DNA of 9,258 nucleotides from Aequorivita sp. (GTDB lineage Bacteria > Bacteroidota > Bacteroidia > Flavobacteriales > Flavobacteriaceae). The notes beneath the pieces are model-generated. The model made no database searches, was not told the origin of the DNA, and saw only the letters and a list, made by a program, of their open reading frames with translations. Below, one piece after another: positions 1 to 7,710 of the stretch. Numbering within the stretch: the first letter of the stretch is position 1; each line of letters begins with the position of its first letter. The stretch lies in contig NVXN01000001.1 in NCBI GenBank assembly GCA_002733915.1, positions 350,985 to 360,242 of the forward strand. The letters are read 5' to 3'. The position numbers and the translations under genes are program-made.

Positions 1-336
1 AATCCACCAAGCAAAATTCAGTTTATGGTAGACGCCTTTAAGGAAAGAAGAAAATTAATTTTGAATTTGCTTTCTGAAATTAAAGGCTTTAAAACAAACC
101 AGCCTGAGGGTGCTTTTTATGTGTTTCCCGATATTTCCTATTTCTTTGGAAAAACCCTGCGCGGAAAAAACATAAACACGGCTTCTGATTTTTCCCTTTA
201 TCTTTTGGAGGAGGCCAAAGTAGCAACCGTAACAGGCGAAGCCTTTGGCGATCCAAATTGCATACGTCTTTCCTATGCAGCTTCTGAAACGGAAATAAAA
301 GAAGCCATGCGACGGATTAAGGAAGCCCTAGCTTAA
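1..336 (+). CDS. PLP-dependent class I/II aminotransferase, C-terminal part (5' end outside window)
   Basis: The reading frame is open from base 1, so the gene starts upstream; 111 residues and a TAA stop are visible. The fragment matches the C-terminal small domain of fold-type I aminotransferases of the aspartate aminotransferase group. It has a GAFYVFPD segment early on (from about residue 37) and an RLSYA segment near the end (Arg codon at 265-267). In this family that Arg normally binds the substrate alpha-carboxylate. The PLP lysine and the rest of the active site lie outside the window, so substrate choice cannot be read here. Aspartate aminotransferase is the best guess from similarity to the common Bacteroidota enzyme, but another amino donor is possible. 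The in-frame ATG at 25 is internal, because the upstream codons (NPPSKIQF) also fit the family. An intrinsic terminator follows 15 bp after the stop. Confidence 0.87.
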   Translation, partial: NPPSKIQFMVDAFKERRKLILNLLSEIKGFKTNQPEGAFYVFPDISYFFGKTLRGKNINTASDFSLYLLEEAKVATVTGEAFGDPNCIRLSYAASETEIKEAMRRIKEALA

Positions 337-351
337 TTTTTAGGTAGAAAC

Positions 352-388
352 GGTATTGATAAAAATTAATCAATACCTTTTTTATTTT
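352..388 (+). terminator. Intrinsic terminator after the aminotransferase gene
   Basis: A perfect 9-bp stem (GGTATTGAT at 352-360 pairing with ATCAATACC at 369-377) encloses an 8-base A/T loop and is followed at once by a T-rich tract (TTTTTTATTTT, 378-388). It lies just past the aminotransferase stop codon and separates that unit from the secreted-protein gene. Confidence 0.85.
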
Positions 389-443
389 CAATTTATCAGT
401 ACTTTAGACTATTATTTTTTTAATTTAATCCCAATCATTAACA

Positions 444-3359
444 ATGAAAACTAAAATTACCTTAATTCTATATTTCTTCGTAATTGTCTTTCAAGTACAA
501 GCTCAGGAAAAAACAAATGCTACATACGTTGGTACCATAGGATCGATGGTACATGTACCATCAATCGCTTCTCAAACAAATTTACCGCCTGCGAGGGTAA
601 AAGAACAAGTGATGCAAGATGGAAGAGCTTCCAAAAACTTGATTGTTCCTGGAAAAGACCCGCAGATAGAAGATGATTATTTCAAGAGAAATCCAGACAA
701 GATGGAGCAAGTACTTAGTGGAAGAGCCCCTACCTTGGTTTTTGATGCTGCAGAGTCAAGCTCACAGCCTACCGACCCCTCGATTGGTGTTGGCCCAAAT
801 CATGCTGTGGTAGTATTCAATACCGGTTTCAGAATATTTGACAAAAGTGGAAATCCACTTACAGGACAAATCTCTCCAAATCCAACAATTTTTCCAAATG
901 GAGGTTGCTGCGACCTTACCATTTCATATGATAATGCTGCTGATAGATTTGTAATGACCTTTTTAGGCAATGGTGCACAAATTGCTGTTTCTGATGGTCC
1001 AGATCCAGTGAATGACGGTTGGTATGTTTATACTATTCCTCAAATTAATGATTACCAAAAACTTTCTGTATGGAGCGATGGGTATTATATGACTGATAAT
1101 ACTACGGCAACCAATAGAATTTATGCAATGGAACGCACAAAAATGCTTGCGGGCGACCCTTCTGCCCAAATAATTGGTTTTCCATTGCCGGGTATTGTAA
1201 CCAGTGGTTTCTATAGCCCCCAAGCTTTAAATGTAAGCAATAATAATCTTCCTGCCGCTGGAGGCTTACCTATTATATATTTACAAGATGATGCTTGGTC
1301 AGGAGTTTCCCAAGATCACATAAAAATATGGACTGTAGACGTAAATTGGGCCAGCCCAGGAAGTTCAACAATATCTGCCCCTGTAGAGCTAACCACTACT
1401 CCATTTATTTCAGTTTTTGATGGCGGAAGTTTTTCAAACTTGACCCAGCCAGGTGGTGGCTCTGATATAGATGCATTACAAGCTACCATAATGAATCAGG
1501 CCCAATTCAGAAAATTTTCAGGCCACAATTCCGCTTTATTCAACTTTGTGGTTGATACAGATGCTTCCGGAGGTGAACTTGCAGGCGTTCGTTGGTTTGA
1601 ACTTCGCCAATCTGCAGATGGACAGCCTTGGTCTATTTATCAAGAAGGTACGTATACATCACCTGACGGAAAACATGCTTGGCATGCAAGTATGATAATG
1701 GATGTTCAAGGGAATATTGGTATGGGTTATAGCGCGATGGCAGGCCCTACGACCCCAAACCCTAATTCAAAGAGAGTTAGTTCTTACTATACAGGACGTT
1801 ATGCAAACGATCCATTAAATACAATGACAATTGCTGAAGAATTGATCGCAGCAGGAAATCAAAATATTCCTAGCTTTCGCTATGGTGACTATAGTAAAAT
1901 CGATTTGGATCCTGCTAATGACAAACAATTTTGGTTCATTAATGAATATATGAACAATGGAAGAAAAGATGTGGTAGGTGTATTCCAAATTGCCCCAAAC
2001 TTCAATAACGATGTTGGAGTTGTCAGTATTGACTCACCAATAACCGGAACCCTTTCAAACACTGAAACAGTTACCGTTACCATTTTTAACTACGGGCAAA
2101 ACAGCGCTTCAAACTTTCCTGTAACCTTCCAAGTAGATGGTGGGGCCGTAGTTTCAGAAAATTTTACCGGAACAATAGCTTCTGCTGCAACAGCTCAATA
2201 TACCTTTACAGCTACTGCAAACCTAGGTACTGTAGGGCAAACCTATTCCATTACGTCTGAAACCAACTTGAGTGGTGATCAAGACACATCCAACGATGGT
2301 CGCACAAAAATGGTTACTTATCTGCAACCAAATGATATTGGCGTAAGCGCAATTACAGCACCAGTTTCAGGAACTGACTTAACAGCTGCAGAAAATATTG
2401 TAGTTACCATTAATAACTTTGGAGGTGAGCCAAAATCAAATTTTGATGTATCGTACAACTTAGACGGAACTATAGTTACAGAAGTAGTTGCCGGTCCTTT
2501 AGCAGGAAATTCATCAACCTCATATACTTTTACTCAAACTGGAGATTTTTCTGCACTCGGCACTTATAATCTTAGCGCTTATACTTCCTTACCCGCAGAC
2601 AGTGATACTTCAAATGATGAAACTTCAGTTGTTATAACAAAGCAAAACTGTCAACCAACAGCCGATTGTACCCTGGGAGATGGTTTTCAATTATTCAGCG
2701 TAACCGATATAAACAATCCATCTGCTTGCGAAGGCTATGGTGATTTCACAAATCTTGTTGCCCAAATGGAAGTGGACTCTACCAACGAGCTTACCGTTAC
2801 TACCGGATATGGTAACCAATATATTGTAGTTTGGGTAGATTTTAACGATGATTTTGTTTTCACTCCTAATGAAAAAGTAGTTAATAATTACGTAGTAGCT
2901 CCCGGTCAAGGTAGCGGAACCTATACAGAAACCATGGATTTGATAATTCCAGCTGGAGCTACAGAAGGACAACACCTTATGCGCGCCAAATCCAATTGGA
3001 ATAATCCCGTTCCAGAGGATGCTTGTGAGGAAACAACGTACGGTGAAACCGAAGATTATACTGCACAGATTGGAAACTTAGTAGGCATAGATGAAAATAT
3101 TTTTGACGAAAATGGCTTAACCGTTTTATCGTTGGATAATAACAATTTCGACATAACATTGAAAACAGTAAATTATTCAGGTGCTTTGAATCTCTCTGTT
3201 CACAATACGCTGGGGCAAAGATTACTATTCAAAAAACTTGAAAACGACGGTAACGGTTACAGTTATAAATTGGATATGAGCTATGTCGCTAAAGGTGTTT
3301 ATTTAATTCGTGTTGGAAACAAAAAAGACGGAAGAGTTAAACGAATTATCGTAAAATAA
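444..3359 (+). CDS. Secreted multidomain protein: CARDB-like repeats, GEVED domain, T9SS type A C-terminal sorting domain
   Basis: 971 residues; biochemical function unknown. Residues 1-20 form a Sec signal peptide (short Lys-containing N-region, hydrophobic core, VQA before Gln21). Residues about 97-516 are a large region that opens with DPSIGVGPNH, a phrase like the 'DP..VGPNH..' motif of secreted proteins with presumed beta-propeller folds. Two Ig-like CARDB-type repeats follow (about 522-628 and 629-733; shared NDxGV, VTIxNxG and DTSND). Next is a GEVED domain (about 736-876) with paired cysteines C736, C742, C762 and C861, a WVDFNDD acidic loop and the YGETEDYTAQI signature. Residues about 893-971 are a T9SS type A sorting domain ending GVYLIRVGNKKDGRVKRIIVK-like, expected to be removed as the protein is exported and often anchored to the cell surface. 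I see no catalytic motif, so adhesion or binding is an inference. The gene lies alone between two terminators. ATG 444 is chosen because it gives the signal peptide; its leader lacks a Shine-Dalgarno sequence. A weak TACTTTAG box at 400-407 might be its promoter. Confidence 0.9.
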   Translation: MKTKITLILYFFVIVFQVQAQEKTNATYVGTIGSMVHVPSIASQTNLPPARVKEQVMQDGRASKNLIVPGKDPQIEDDYFKRNPDKMEQVLSGRAPTLVFDAAESSSQPTDPSIGVGPNHAVVVFNTGFRIFDKSGNPLTGQISPNPTIFPNGGCCDLTISYDNAADRFVMTFLGNGAQIAVSDGPDPVNDGWYVYTIPQINDYQKLSVWSDGYYMTDNTTATNRIYAMERTKMLAGDPSAQIIGFPLPGIVTSGFYSPQALNVSNNNLPAAGGLPIIYLQDDAWSGVSQDHIKIWTVDVNWASPGSSTISAPVELTTTPFISVFDGGSFSNLTQPGGGSDIDALQATIMNQAQFRKFSGHNSALFNFVVDTDASGGELAGVRWFELRQSADGQPWSIYQEGTYTSPDGKHAWHASMIMDVQGNIGMGYSAMAGPTTPNPNSKRVSSYYTGRYANDPLNTMTIAEELIAAGNQNIPSFRYGDYSKIDLDPANDKQFWFINEYMNNGRKDVVGVFQIAPNFNNDVGVVSIDSPITGTLSNTETVTVTIFNYGQNSASNFPVTFQVDGGAVVSENFTGTIASAATAQYTFTATANLGTVGQTYSITSETNLSGDQDTSNDGRTKMVTYLQPNDIGVSAITAPVSGTDLTAAENIVVTINNFGGEPKSNFDVSYNLDGTIVTEVVAGPLAGNSSTSYTFTQTGDFSALGTYNLSAYTSLPADSDTSNDETSVVITKQNCQPTADCTLGDGFQLFSVTDINNPSACEGYGDFTNLVAQMEVDSTNELTVTTGYGNQYIVVWVDFNDDFVFTPNEKVVNNYVVAPGQGSGTYTETMDLIIPAGATEGQHLMRAKSNWNNPVPEDACEETTYGETEDYTAQIGNLVGIDENIFDENGLTVLSLDNNNFDITLKTVNYSGALNLSVHNTLGQRLLFKKLENDGNGYSYKLDMSYVAKGVYLIRVGNKKDGRVKRIIVK
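545..562. repeat. Perfect 18-bp palindrome within the secreted-protein gene
   Basis: GATGGTACATGTACCATC reads identically on both strands, centred on 553/554. It lies about 100 bases into the coding sequence and encodes part of the linker just after the signal peptide (around SMVHVPS). In RNA it could fold only as a hairpin with a few unpaired central bases; as DNA it could be a protein-binding site. No function is established and it may be chance. Confidence 0.6.
2007..2642 (+). repeat. Two tandem CARDB-like Ig-fold repeats (protein level)
   Basis: Residues about 522-628 and 629-733 of the secreted protein align with each other without large gaps. Both open with ND[VI]GV, contain a VTI.N.G strand followed by SNF, a DG turn and a YTFT strand, and close with a D.DTSND motif. 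DNA identity is not obvious by eye, so this is an old duplication or domain array, not a recent one. CARDB-type modules in bacterial surface proteins are usually structural or binding spacers. Confidence 0.72.
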
Positions 3360-3384
3360 TTTTAAAACATTTTAAATCTTAAAG

Positions 3385-3417
3385 AACCCAAAGCACAAAT
3401 TCTGCTTTGGGTTTTTT
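3385..3417 (+). terminator. Intrinsic terminator after the secreted-protein gene
   Basis: An 11-bp perfect stem (3385-3395 AACCCAAAGCA with 3403-3413 TGCTTTGGGTT) encloses a 7-base loop and runs into TTTTTT (3412-3417). The A-rich flank at 3381-3383 can pair with the T tract, so it could also work weakly on the minus strand. It separates the secreted-protein gene from purT. Confidence 0.88.
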
Positions 3418-3434
3418 CATGCTTCCAATTGCTG

Positions 3435-3442
3435 TATTTTTA
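3435..3442 (+). promoter_or_regulatory. Possible -7 promoter element for purT
   Basis: TATTTTTA matches the Bacteroidota -7 consensus TAnnTTTG except at the last base and lies 14 bp before the purT ATG. No convincing TTG -33 element is seen at the usual distance. A promoter is expected here because a strong terminator ends just upstream, but the transcript leader would be very short. Confidence 0.3.
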
Positions 3443-3456
3443 CAAAAAAACTTACA

Positions 3457-4623
3457 ATGGCTAAAATTTTATTATTGGGAAGCGGAGAACTGGGTAAAGA
3501 ATTTACCATTGCCGCAAAAAGAATCGGACAAACGGTAATAGCGGTTGATAGCTATGAGAATGCCCCCGCCGCCCAAATAGCAGATATGACAGAAGTAATA
3601 AATATGCTCGACGGGAATGCCTTGGATGCAATCGTGGAAAAGTACAAACCAGACTACATTGTTCCAGAAATTGAAGCCATACGCACCGAACGCTTCTACG
3701 AATATGAAAAACAGGGCTACACCGTAATCCCTTCCGCAAAAGCGGCAAATTTTACAATGAACCGTAAATCCATTCGTGATTTGGCTGCAAAAGAGTTGGG
3801 CTTAAAAACCGCCGAATACCGTTACGCAACCTCTGTTGAAAGCCTTAAGAAAGCAGTTTTGGAAATTGGTATGCCCTGCGTAGTAAAACCATTGATGTCT
3901 TCCAGCGGAAAAGGCCAAAGCACCATAATAACTGAGGCAGACGTTAAAAATGCTTGGAACTATTCACAAGATGGTTCCCGCGGCGATGTTGCTGAAGTAA
4001 TCGTGGAAGCCTTTATAAATTTCAATTACGAAATCACACTTTTAACCGTTACCCAACGAAATGGAAAAACACTTTTTTGTCCACCCATAGGCCATCGGCA
4101 GGAACGGGGGGATTATATGGAAAGCTGGCAACCCGCAACTATGGAAAGTTCAGCTTTAAATGAAGCACAACAAATGGCCGAAAAGGTTACCACTGCCCTA
4201 AGCGGTTGCGGTATTTGGGGCGTGGAGTTTTTTGTTGCAGATGATGGGGTGTATTTTTCAGAACTTTCACCACGCCCGCACGATACAGGGATGGTAACTT
4301 TAGCCAAAACCCAAAACTTCAATGAATTTGAATTGCACCTACGCGCAGTTTTGGGACTTCTAATTAATGAAATTACACAGGAGCGGATTGGGGCAAGTGC
4401 GGTTATTTTAGCGTCGGGAAATTCAGAAAATCCAACATTTGAAGGTTTGGAAACTGTGGCTGCTTCCCCGAAAACGGATTTCAGAATATTCGGAAAACCC
4501 ACCTCGCGACCCTACAGGAGAATGGGAGTGGTTTTAACCTATGACGCGCTTGGCGGAAATACTTCAGAAGTAACGGAAAAGGCAAAAAAGTTAGCGAGTG
4601 AAGTAAGAGTAATTTCAAAATAA
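3457..4623 (+). CDS. purT: Formate-dependent phosphoribosylglycinamide formyltransferase (GAR transformylase 2)
   Basis: 388 residues, close to the 392 of E. coli PurT. It uses formate and ATP to formylate GAR to FGAR in the cytosol, the third step of purine synthesis, as the folate-independent alternative to PurN. The ATP-grasp layout is complete: an N-terminal GSGELGKE loop (8-15), PEIEAI (70-75), the ATP-binding MSSSGKGQS loop (147-155), GHRQE and ESWQP (212-226), and the metal/substrate signature [11 protein letters not shown] (268-278). The C-terminal domain has ASAVIL and RRMGVVL. These signatures match PurT better than its relatives PurK or carbamoyl-phosphate-type ATP-grasp enzymes. 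The gene stands alone, after a terminator and convergent with trkH, with only 26 bp between the two stop codons. The start ATG sits in an A-rich leader and leaves the nucleotide-binding N-terminus intact. I see no purine or ZTP riboswitch in the short leader. Confidence 0.96.
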   Translation: MAKILLLGSGELGKEFTIAAKRIGQTVIAVDSYENAPAAQIADMTEVINMLDGNALDAIVEKYKPDYIVPEIEAIRTERFYEYEKQGYTVIPSAKAANFTMNRKSIRDLAAKELGLKTAEYRYATSVESLKKAVLEIGMPCVVKPLMSSSGKGQSTIITEADVKNAWNYSQDGSRGDVAEVIVEAFINFNYEITLLTVTQRNGKTLFCPPIGHRQERGDYMESWQPATMESSALNEAQQMAEKVTTALSGCGIWGVEFFVADDGVYFSELSPRPHDTGMVTLAKTQNFNEFELHLRAVLGLLINEITQERIGASAVILASGNSENPTFEGLETVAASPKTDFRIFGKPTSRPYRRMGVVLTYDALGGNTSEVTEKAKKLASEVRVISK

Positions 4624-4649
4624 ACCGAAACAATAATAATTAACTCAAA

Positions 4650-6155
4650 TTATCTGTTTCTCCAGAAAAAGGGAGTTAACAGAATTAGTACGGTAAACAG
4701 TTCCAATCTACCAATAAGCATCAAAAAACTGGACCACCACTTTGCGGAAGCAGGTAGGTATGCGTAATTATCTACGGGCCCAAGATCGCCAAGTGCTGGA
4801 CCAACATTTCCTAAGGTTGAAGCGGCTCCTCCGAGTGCGGTTTTGAAATCCAATCCTATCCAAGAAAAAACCAAGGTTCCTATAATAAATGAAAGCATAT
4901 ATAAAATAAAGAAACCAAGAATGTTAAATACAATAGGTTGCGGGACAGCTTTTCTGTTATACCGAACAGGTAAAATGGCGTGTGGGTGCAACGTTCTTTT
5001 AAATTCAAGAACCCCGTTTTTAATCATAATTAGGTGGCGCATTACCTTGATTCCTCCTGCCGTTGATCCCGCACAACCTCCCAAAAACATCATTCCGAAA
5101 AAGAAAATTGTTAAGAATGGAGTCCACAACGTATAATCTGCACTCACAAAACCAGTAGTTGTAATGATGGTAAGCACTTGAAAAAGAGCGTGACGAAAAG
5201 CACTTTCAAATTGTCCCCAAACCATTGGGTGGGCTATGCTAGAAAGTGTTACGTCTGCTTCAAAATAAATAAGCAAGGCCGCAATGATAGTAAGTCCAAT
5301 TATAAAGGCTGAATACATTTTAAACTCTTCATCCTGAAAAATCTTCTGAAATTTTCTTTTAAAGGCAAAATAACTTAATACAAAATTGCTTCCCGCCAAA
5401 AACATAAATACCATGATAATATATTGAACCACAGGATTGTCATTCCAATAAGCCACACTCGCATTTTTGGTGGAAAACCCCCCTGTGCTCAATGTTGCCA
5501 ATGAATGATTTATAGCATCAAAAAAGCTCATTCCGGCAATTTTCAACAAAATTGTTTCGGCTAAAGTGTAGCCTACATAAATGAGCCATAATCTTTTAGC
5601 GGTATCTGTAATCCTTGGATGCAGTTTGTCGCCTCCCGGTCCTGGAGCCTCAGCTGCGAAAAGCTGCATACCTCCTATTCCCAGTAAGGGCAATATGGCA
5701 ATAGCCAAAACAATTATACCCATACCCCCAATCCAATGGGTTATACTTCGCCAAAAGAGTACCCCGCGGGGAATGATTTCTATATCGGTTAAAATGGAAG
5801 CACCAGTGGTGGTATAACCACTCATTGTCTCGAAAAAAGCATTGGTAAAACTAGGAATAGCGCCCGTAAAAATATACGGTAATGTGCCTATGAGCGCCAT
5901 AAAAATCCACCCGAATGCAACTATTATGTATCCTTCCCGCTTTTGGATTTCCTTCCGGTGGTTTTTTGTAAAGATCATTCCAATTCCACCTATTCCCAAA
6001 GCAACCGTTCCCGCTAAAAGCATTTGTGTGAGTACACCATCTTCATAATACCAACTAACAATGGAAGACAACAACATAAAACCCCCATTAACTATGAGCA
6101 AAAGGCCCATGAGGTGTAAAATTATTTTATAGTTAAGTTTTGTAAGTGAATTCAT
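4650..6155 (-). CDS. trkH: Trk/Ktr-type potassium uptake channel subunit TrkH
   Basis: 501 residues from the chosen start (ATG at 6155-6153). It is the inner-membrane K+-translocating subunit and works with the cytosolic RCK protein TrkA encoded just upstream. The four-fold pore architecture is visible. The P-loop filter segments are TTTGAS (115-120), STGGF (223-227), TTTGF (332-336) and TLGNVGP (447-453), separated by many hydrophobic membrane helices. GSTAGGIK (363-370) is a family signature within the third repeat. Length is near that of E. coli TrkH (483). An upstream in-frame ATG at 6203 would add 16 residues overlapping trkA and lacking family character. The 6155 start is preferred because its A is the last base of the trkA stop (TAATG), a typical translational-coupling arrangement. 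All four filter glycines are present, so the protein should be functional. Confidence 0.95.
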   Translation of the reverse strand: MNSLTKLNYKIILHLMGLLLIVNGGFMLLSSIVSWYYEDGVLTQMLLAGTVALGIGGIGMIFTKNHRKEIQKREGYIIVAFGWIFMALIGTLPYIFTGAIPSFTNAFFETMSGYTTTGASILTDIEIIPRGVLFWRSITHWIGGMGIIVLAIAILPLLGIGGMQLFAAEAPGPGGDKLHPRITDTAKRLWLIYVGYTLAETILLKIAGMSFFDAINHSLATLSTGGFSTKNASVAYWNDNPVVQYIIMVFMFLAGSNFVLSYFAFKRKFQKIFQDEEFKMYSAFIIGLTIIAALLIYFEADVTLSSIAHPMVWGQFESAFRHALFQVLTIITTTGFVSADYTLWTPFLTIFFFGMMFLGGCAGSTAGGIKVMRHLIMIKNGVLEFKRTLHPHAILPVRYNRKAVPQPIVFNILGFFILYMLSFIIGTLVFSWIGLDFKTALGGAASTLGNVGPALGDLGPVDNYAYLPASAKWWSSFLMLIGRLELFTVLILLTPFFWRNR

Positions 6156-7504
6156 TATATGAAAAGTTTTTCCACTTTTCCAATGGATTGCGGAAGACAG
6201 CAAACCACTACTCTATCGCCACTTTTAATTTCAAAATCGCCCAAGGCAATAATTCCTTCTCCATTCCTTACTACCCCGCCAATGATTGCAGAAGCGGGAA
6301 AATCAAGATCTTTTATCTTTTTATTGCAAACTTTGGAATGCGAGTAAACCACAAACTCCAAAAGTTCTGCATTCATATTGTTTAGCTTGGTAATCGCCAC
6401 AACTTCTCCTTTGCGTACATAGCGGAAAATATTATTTGCCGCGAGAAGCTTTTTGTTAATAAGCGTATCAATGCCAATAGAATGGGATAACTGAAAATAA
6501 TCCATATTTTCAACCAAGGCGATGGCTTTTTTTACGCCTTTGGATTTGGCAACCAAACAGGACATAATATTGGTTTCGCTATTCCCGGTTACCGAAATAA
6601 ATGCGTCCATATCTTCAATAGATTCTTCCTGAAGCAGATCTACATTTCTACCATCCCCATTAATTACCAGACAGCCCGGAATATCATCGGCTATTTCAAA
6701 AGCTTTGTCCTTACTGCTTTCTATAAGTTTTACCCTAAAGCTGCTTTTGCAAAGGTCTTTTGCTGTTTTGTAACCAATTTTACTTCCGCCGAGAATCATT
6801 ACATTTTTAATTTCCTGCCGGACTTTTCCGGTAAGTTTAAAAATTTGTTCCAAGCCATTTTTACAAGTGGTAAAATATACTTGGTCGCCCTCCTTAAACT
6901 GTGTATCGCCTCTGGGAATCAATGTATATTGTGTTCCGAAACGCTGCAAAGCAATGGGCACATACCGCAGCTCTGGATGCAACTTTGCAACTTCCTTTAC
7001 AGATTTACCTACAAAAGCAGAAGTACGAGAAAGATTTAAACCAATCATCGTCAATGCACCATCTTCAAATTCATAGGTGTCGTTGAAAGCGCTTTGGTTT
7101 AACAGCAACTCTATTTCATTTGCAGCCAATGATTCTGGTGAAATAAGTTCGTCAATACCAAACTTCGTAAACCCTACCTCATCTTTTCTATCTATAAATT
7201 CAGTATTGGAAATACGGGCAATGGTCCTTTTTGCGCCCAATTGTTTAGCTAGTACACAAACAGTAATGTTTGTGGTTTCGCTGGAAGTTACAGCTATTAC
7301 AAGATCGGTATCATTCACACGGGAATCCTGAAGCACAGAAATGGAAGTGGCATCGCCTCTTACTACTCGAATATCCAAATGCGTATCCGCATTAGCTAAT
7401 GAGTCGCGGTTGGTATCAATAAGGGTAATATCCTGTGATTCAAAAGATAATAGCTTCGCCAAGTGAAATCCCACCTCGCCGGCACCGGCAATGATAATCT
7501 TCAT
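6155..7504 (-). CDS. trkA: Trk potassium uptake regulatory protein TrkA (two RCK domains)
   Basis: 449 residues, the usual length for double-RCK TrkA (E. coli 458). This cytosolic protein binds NAD(H) or ATP/ADP and gates TrkH. Domains in order: a Rossmann RCK-N (about 1-130) with intact GAGEVG (7-12) and acidic D30; TrkA-C (about 140-225); a second RCK-N (about 233-350) with GGSKIG (239-244) and E262; a second TrkA-C (about 362-449). In the second nucleotide-binding loop the middle glycine of GxGxxG is Ser241, so its ligand binding may differ from the first. The gene is first in a trkA-trkH operon, with its TAA overlapping the trkH ATG by one base. A perfect -7 box (7588-7581) lies 77 bp upstream. 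The start at 7504 places the Rossmann strand at the N-terminus, as expected. Confidence 0.95.
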   Translation of the reverse strand: MKIIIAGAGEVGFHLAKLLSFESQDITLIDTNRDSLANADTHLDIRVVRGDATSISVLQDSRVNDTDLVIAVTSSETTNITVCVLAKQLGAKRTIARISNTEFIDRKDEVGFTKFGIDELISPESLAANEIELLLNQSAFNDTYEFEDGALTMIGLNLSRTSAFVGKSVKEVAKLHPELRYVPIALQRFGTQYTLIPRGDTQFKEGDQVYFTTCKNGLEQIFKLTGKVRQEIKNVMILGGSKIGYKTAKDLCKSSFRVKLIESSKDKAFEIADDIPGCLVINGDGRNVDLLQEESIEDMDAFISVTGNSETNIMSCLVAKSKGVKKAIALVENMDYFQLSHSIGIDTLINKKLLAANNIFRYVRKGEVVAITKLNNMNAELLEFVVYSHSKVCNKKIKDLDFPASAIIGGVVRNGEGIIALGDFEIKSGDRVVVCCLPQSIGKVEKLFI

Positions 7505-7580
7505 TAAGATTGAATTTAATTTTTAAAATAGACTTACCGAAGTTTTTCAAAATAAGGCTATTTTAATATATATGTGTGTG

Positions 7581-7588
7581 CAAAGATA
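7581..7588 (-). promoter_or_regulatory. -7 promoter element for the trkA-trkH operon
   Basis: Read on the minus strand this is TATCTTTG, a perfect match to the Bacteroidota TAnnTTTG -7 consensus, followed by CACAC. It would put the start of transcription about 70 bases before the trkA ATG. No good TTG -33 box is seen at 17-23 bp; the nearest TTG is about 35 bp away. Confidence 0.5.
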
Positions 7589-7689
7589 TAGAAATAAAAG
7601 GCATGGATTAAGATATTGTATTTCAAGAATAAATATGGATAAACAGGTTGAAACTTTGACAAAGTTACCAGCACCTCTCAAAAAATATG

Positions 7690-7697
7690 TAGTTTTG
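7690..7697 (+). promoter_or_regulatory. -7 promoter element for the menG-porT pair
   Basis: TAGTTTTG is a perfect match to TAnnTTTG, ending 13 bp before the menG ATG. A TTTGAC at 7655-7660 resembles a -33 element but is about 30 bp away, further than usual. The predicted leader would be only a few bases, which is tolerable in a phylum that does not rely on Shine-Dalgarno pairing. Confidence 0.45.
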
Positions 7698-7710
7698 CAA
7701 GCGCAATTTT

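Noticed and set aside
963..1223. Antisense 86-codon open frame inside the secreted-protein gene.
   Set aside because: A shadow of the strong plus-strand gene, with no family resemblance and no promoter.
3360..3456. Possible purine or ZTP riboswitch upstream of purT.
   Set aside because: The only strong structure is the terminator belonging to the previous gene, and the remaining leader is too short for a known aptamer.
4113..4502. Antisense 129-codon open frame opposite purT.
   Set aside because: Lies wholly over conserved PurT motifs on the other strand; its composition looks like a reverse-frame artefact.
4627..4660. Imperfect hairpin between the convergent purT and trkH stops (GAAACA/TGTTTC with an inner ATAATT/AATTAT stem).
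   Set aside because: AT-rich with an internal loop and no proper T tract on the plus strand, only a mixed T-rich stretch on the minus; too weak to call a terminator.
6156..6203. Upstream in-frame ATG giving a 517-residue TrkH.
   Set aside because: The extra 16 residues overlap the trkA coding end, look unlike a TrkH N-terminus, and the TAATG junction offers a better start at 6155.
7077..7331. Plus-strand open frames opposite trkA and trkH.
   Set aside because: All fall within well conserved minus-strand genes, with no recognisable domains or start signals.
7655..7660. TTTGAC as the -33 element for the menG promoter.
   Set aside because: About 30 bp from the -7 box, beyond the usual Bacteroidota spacing.
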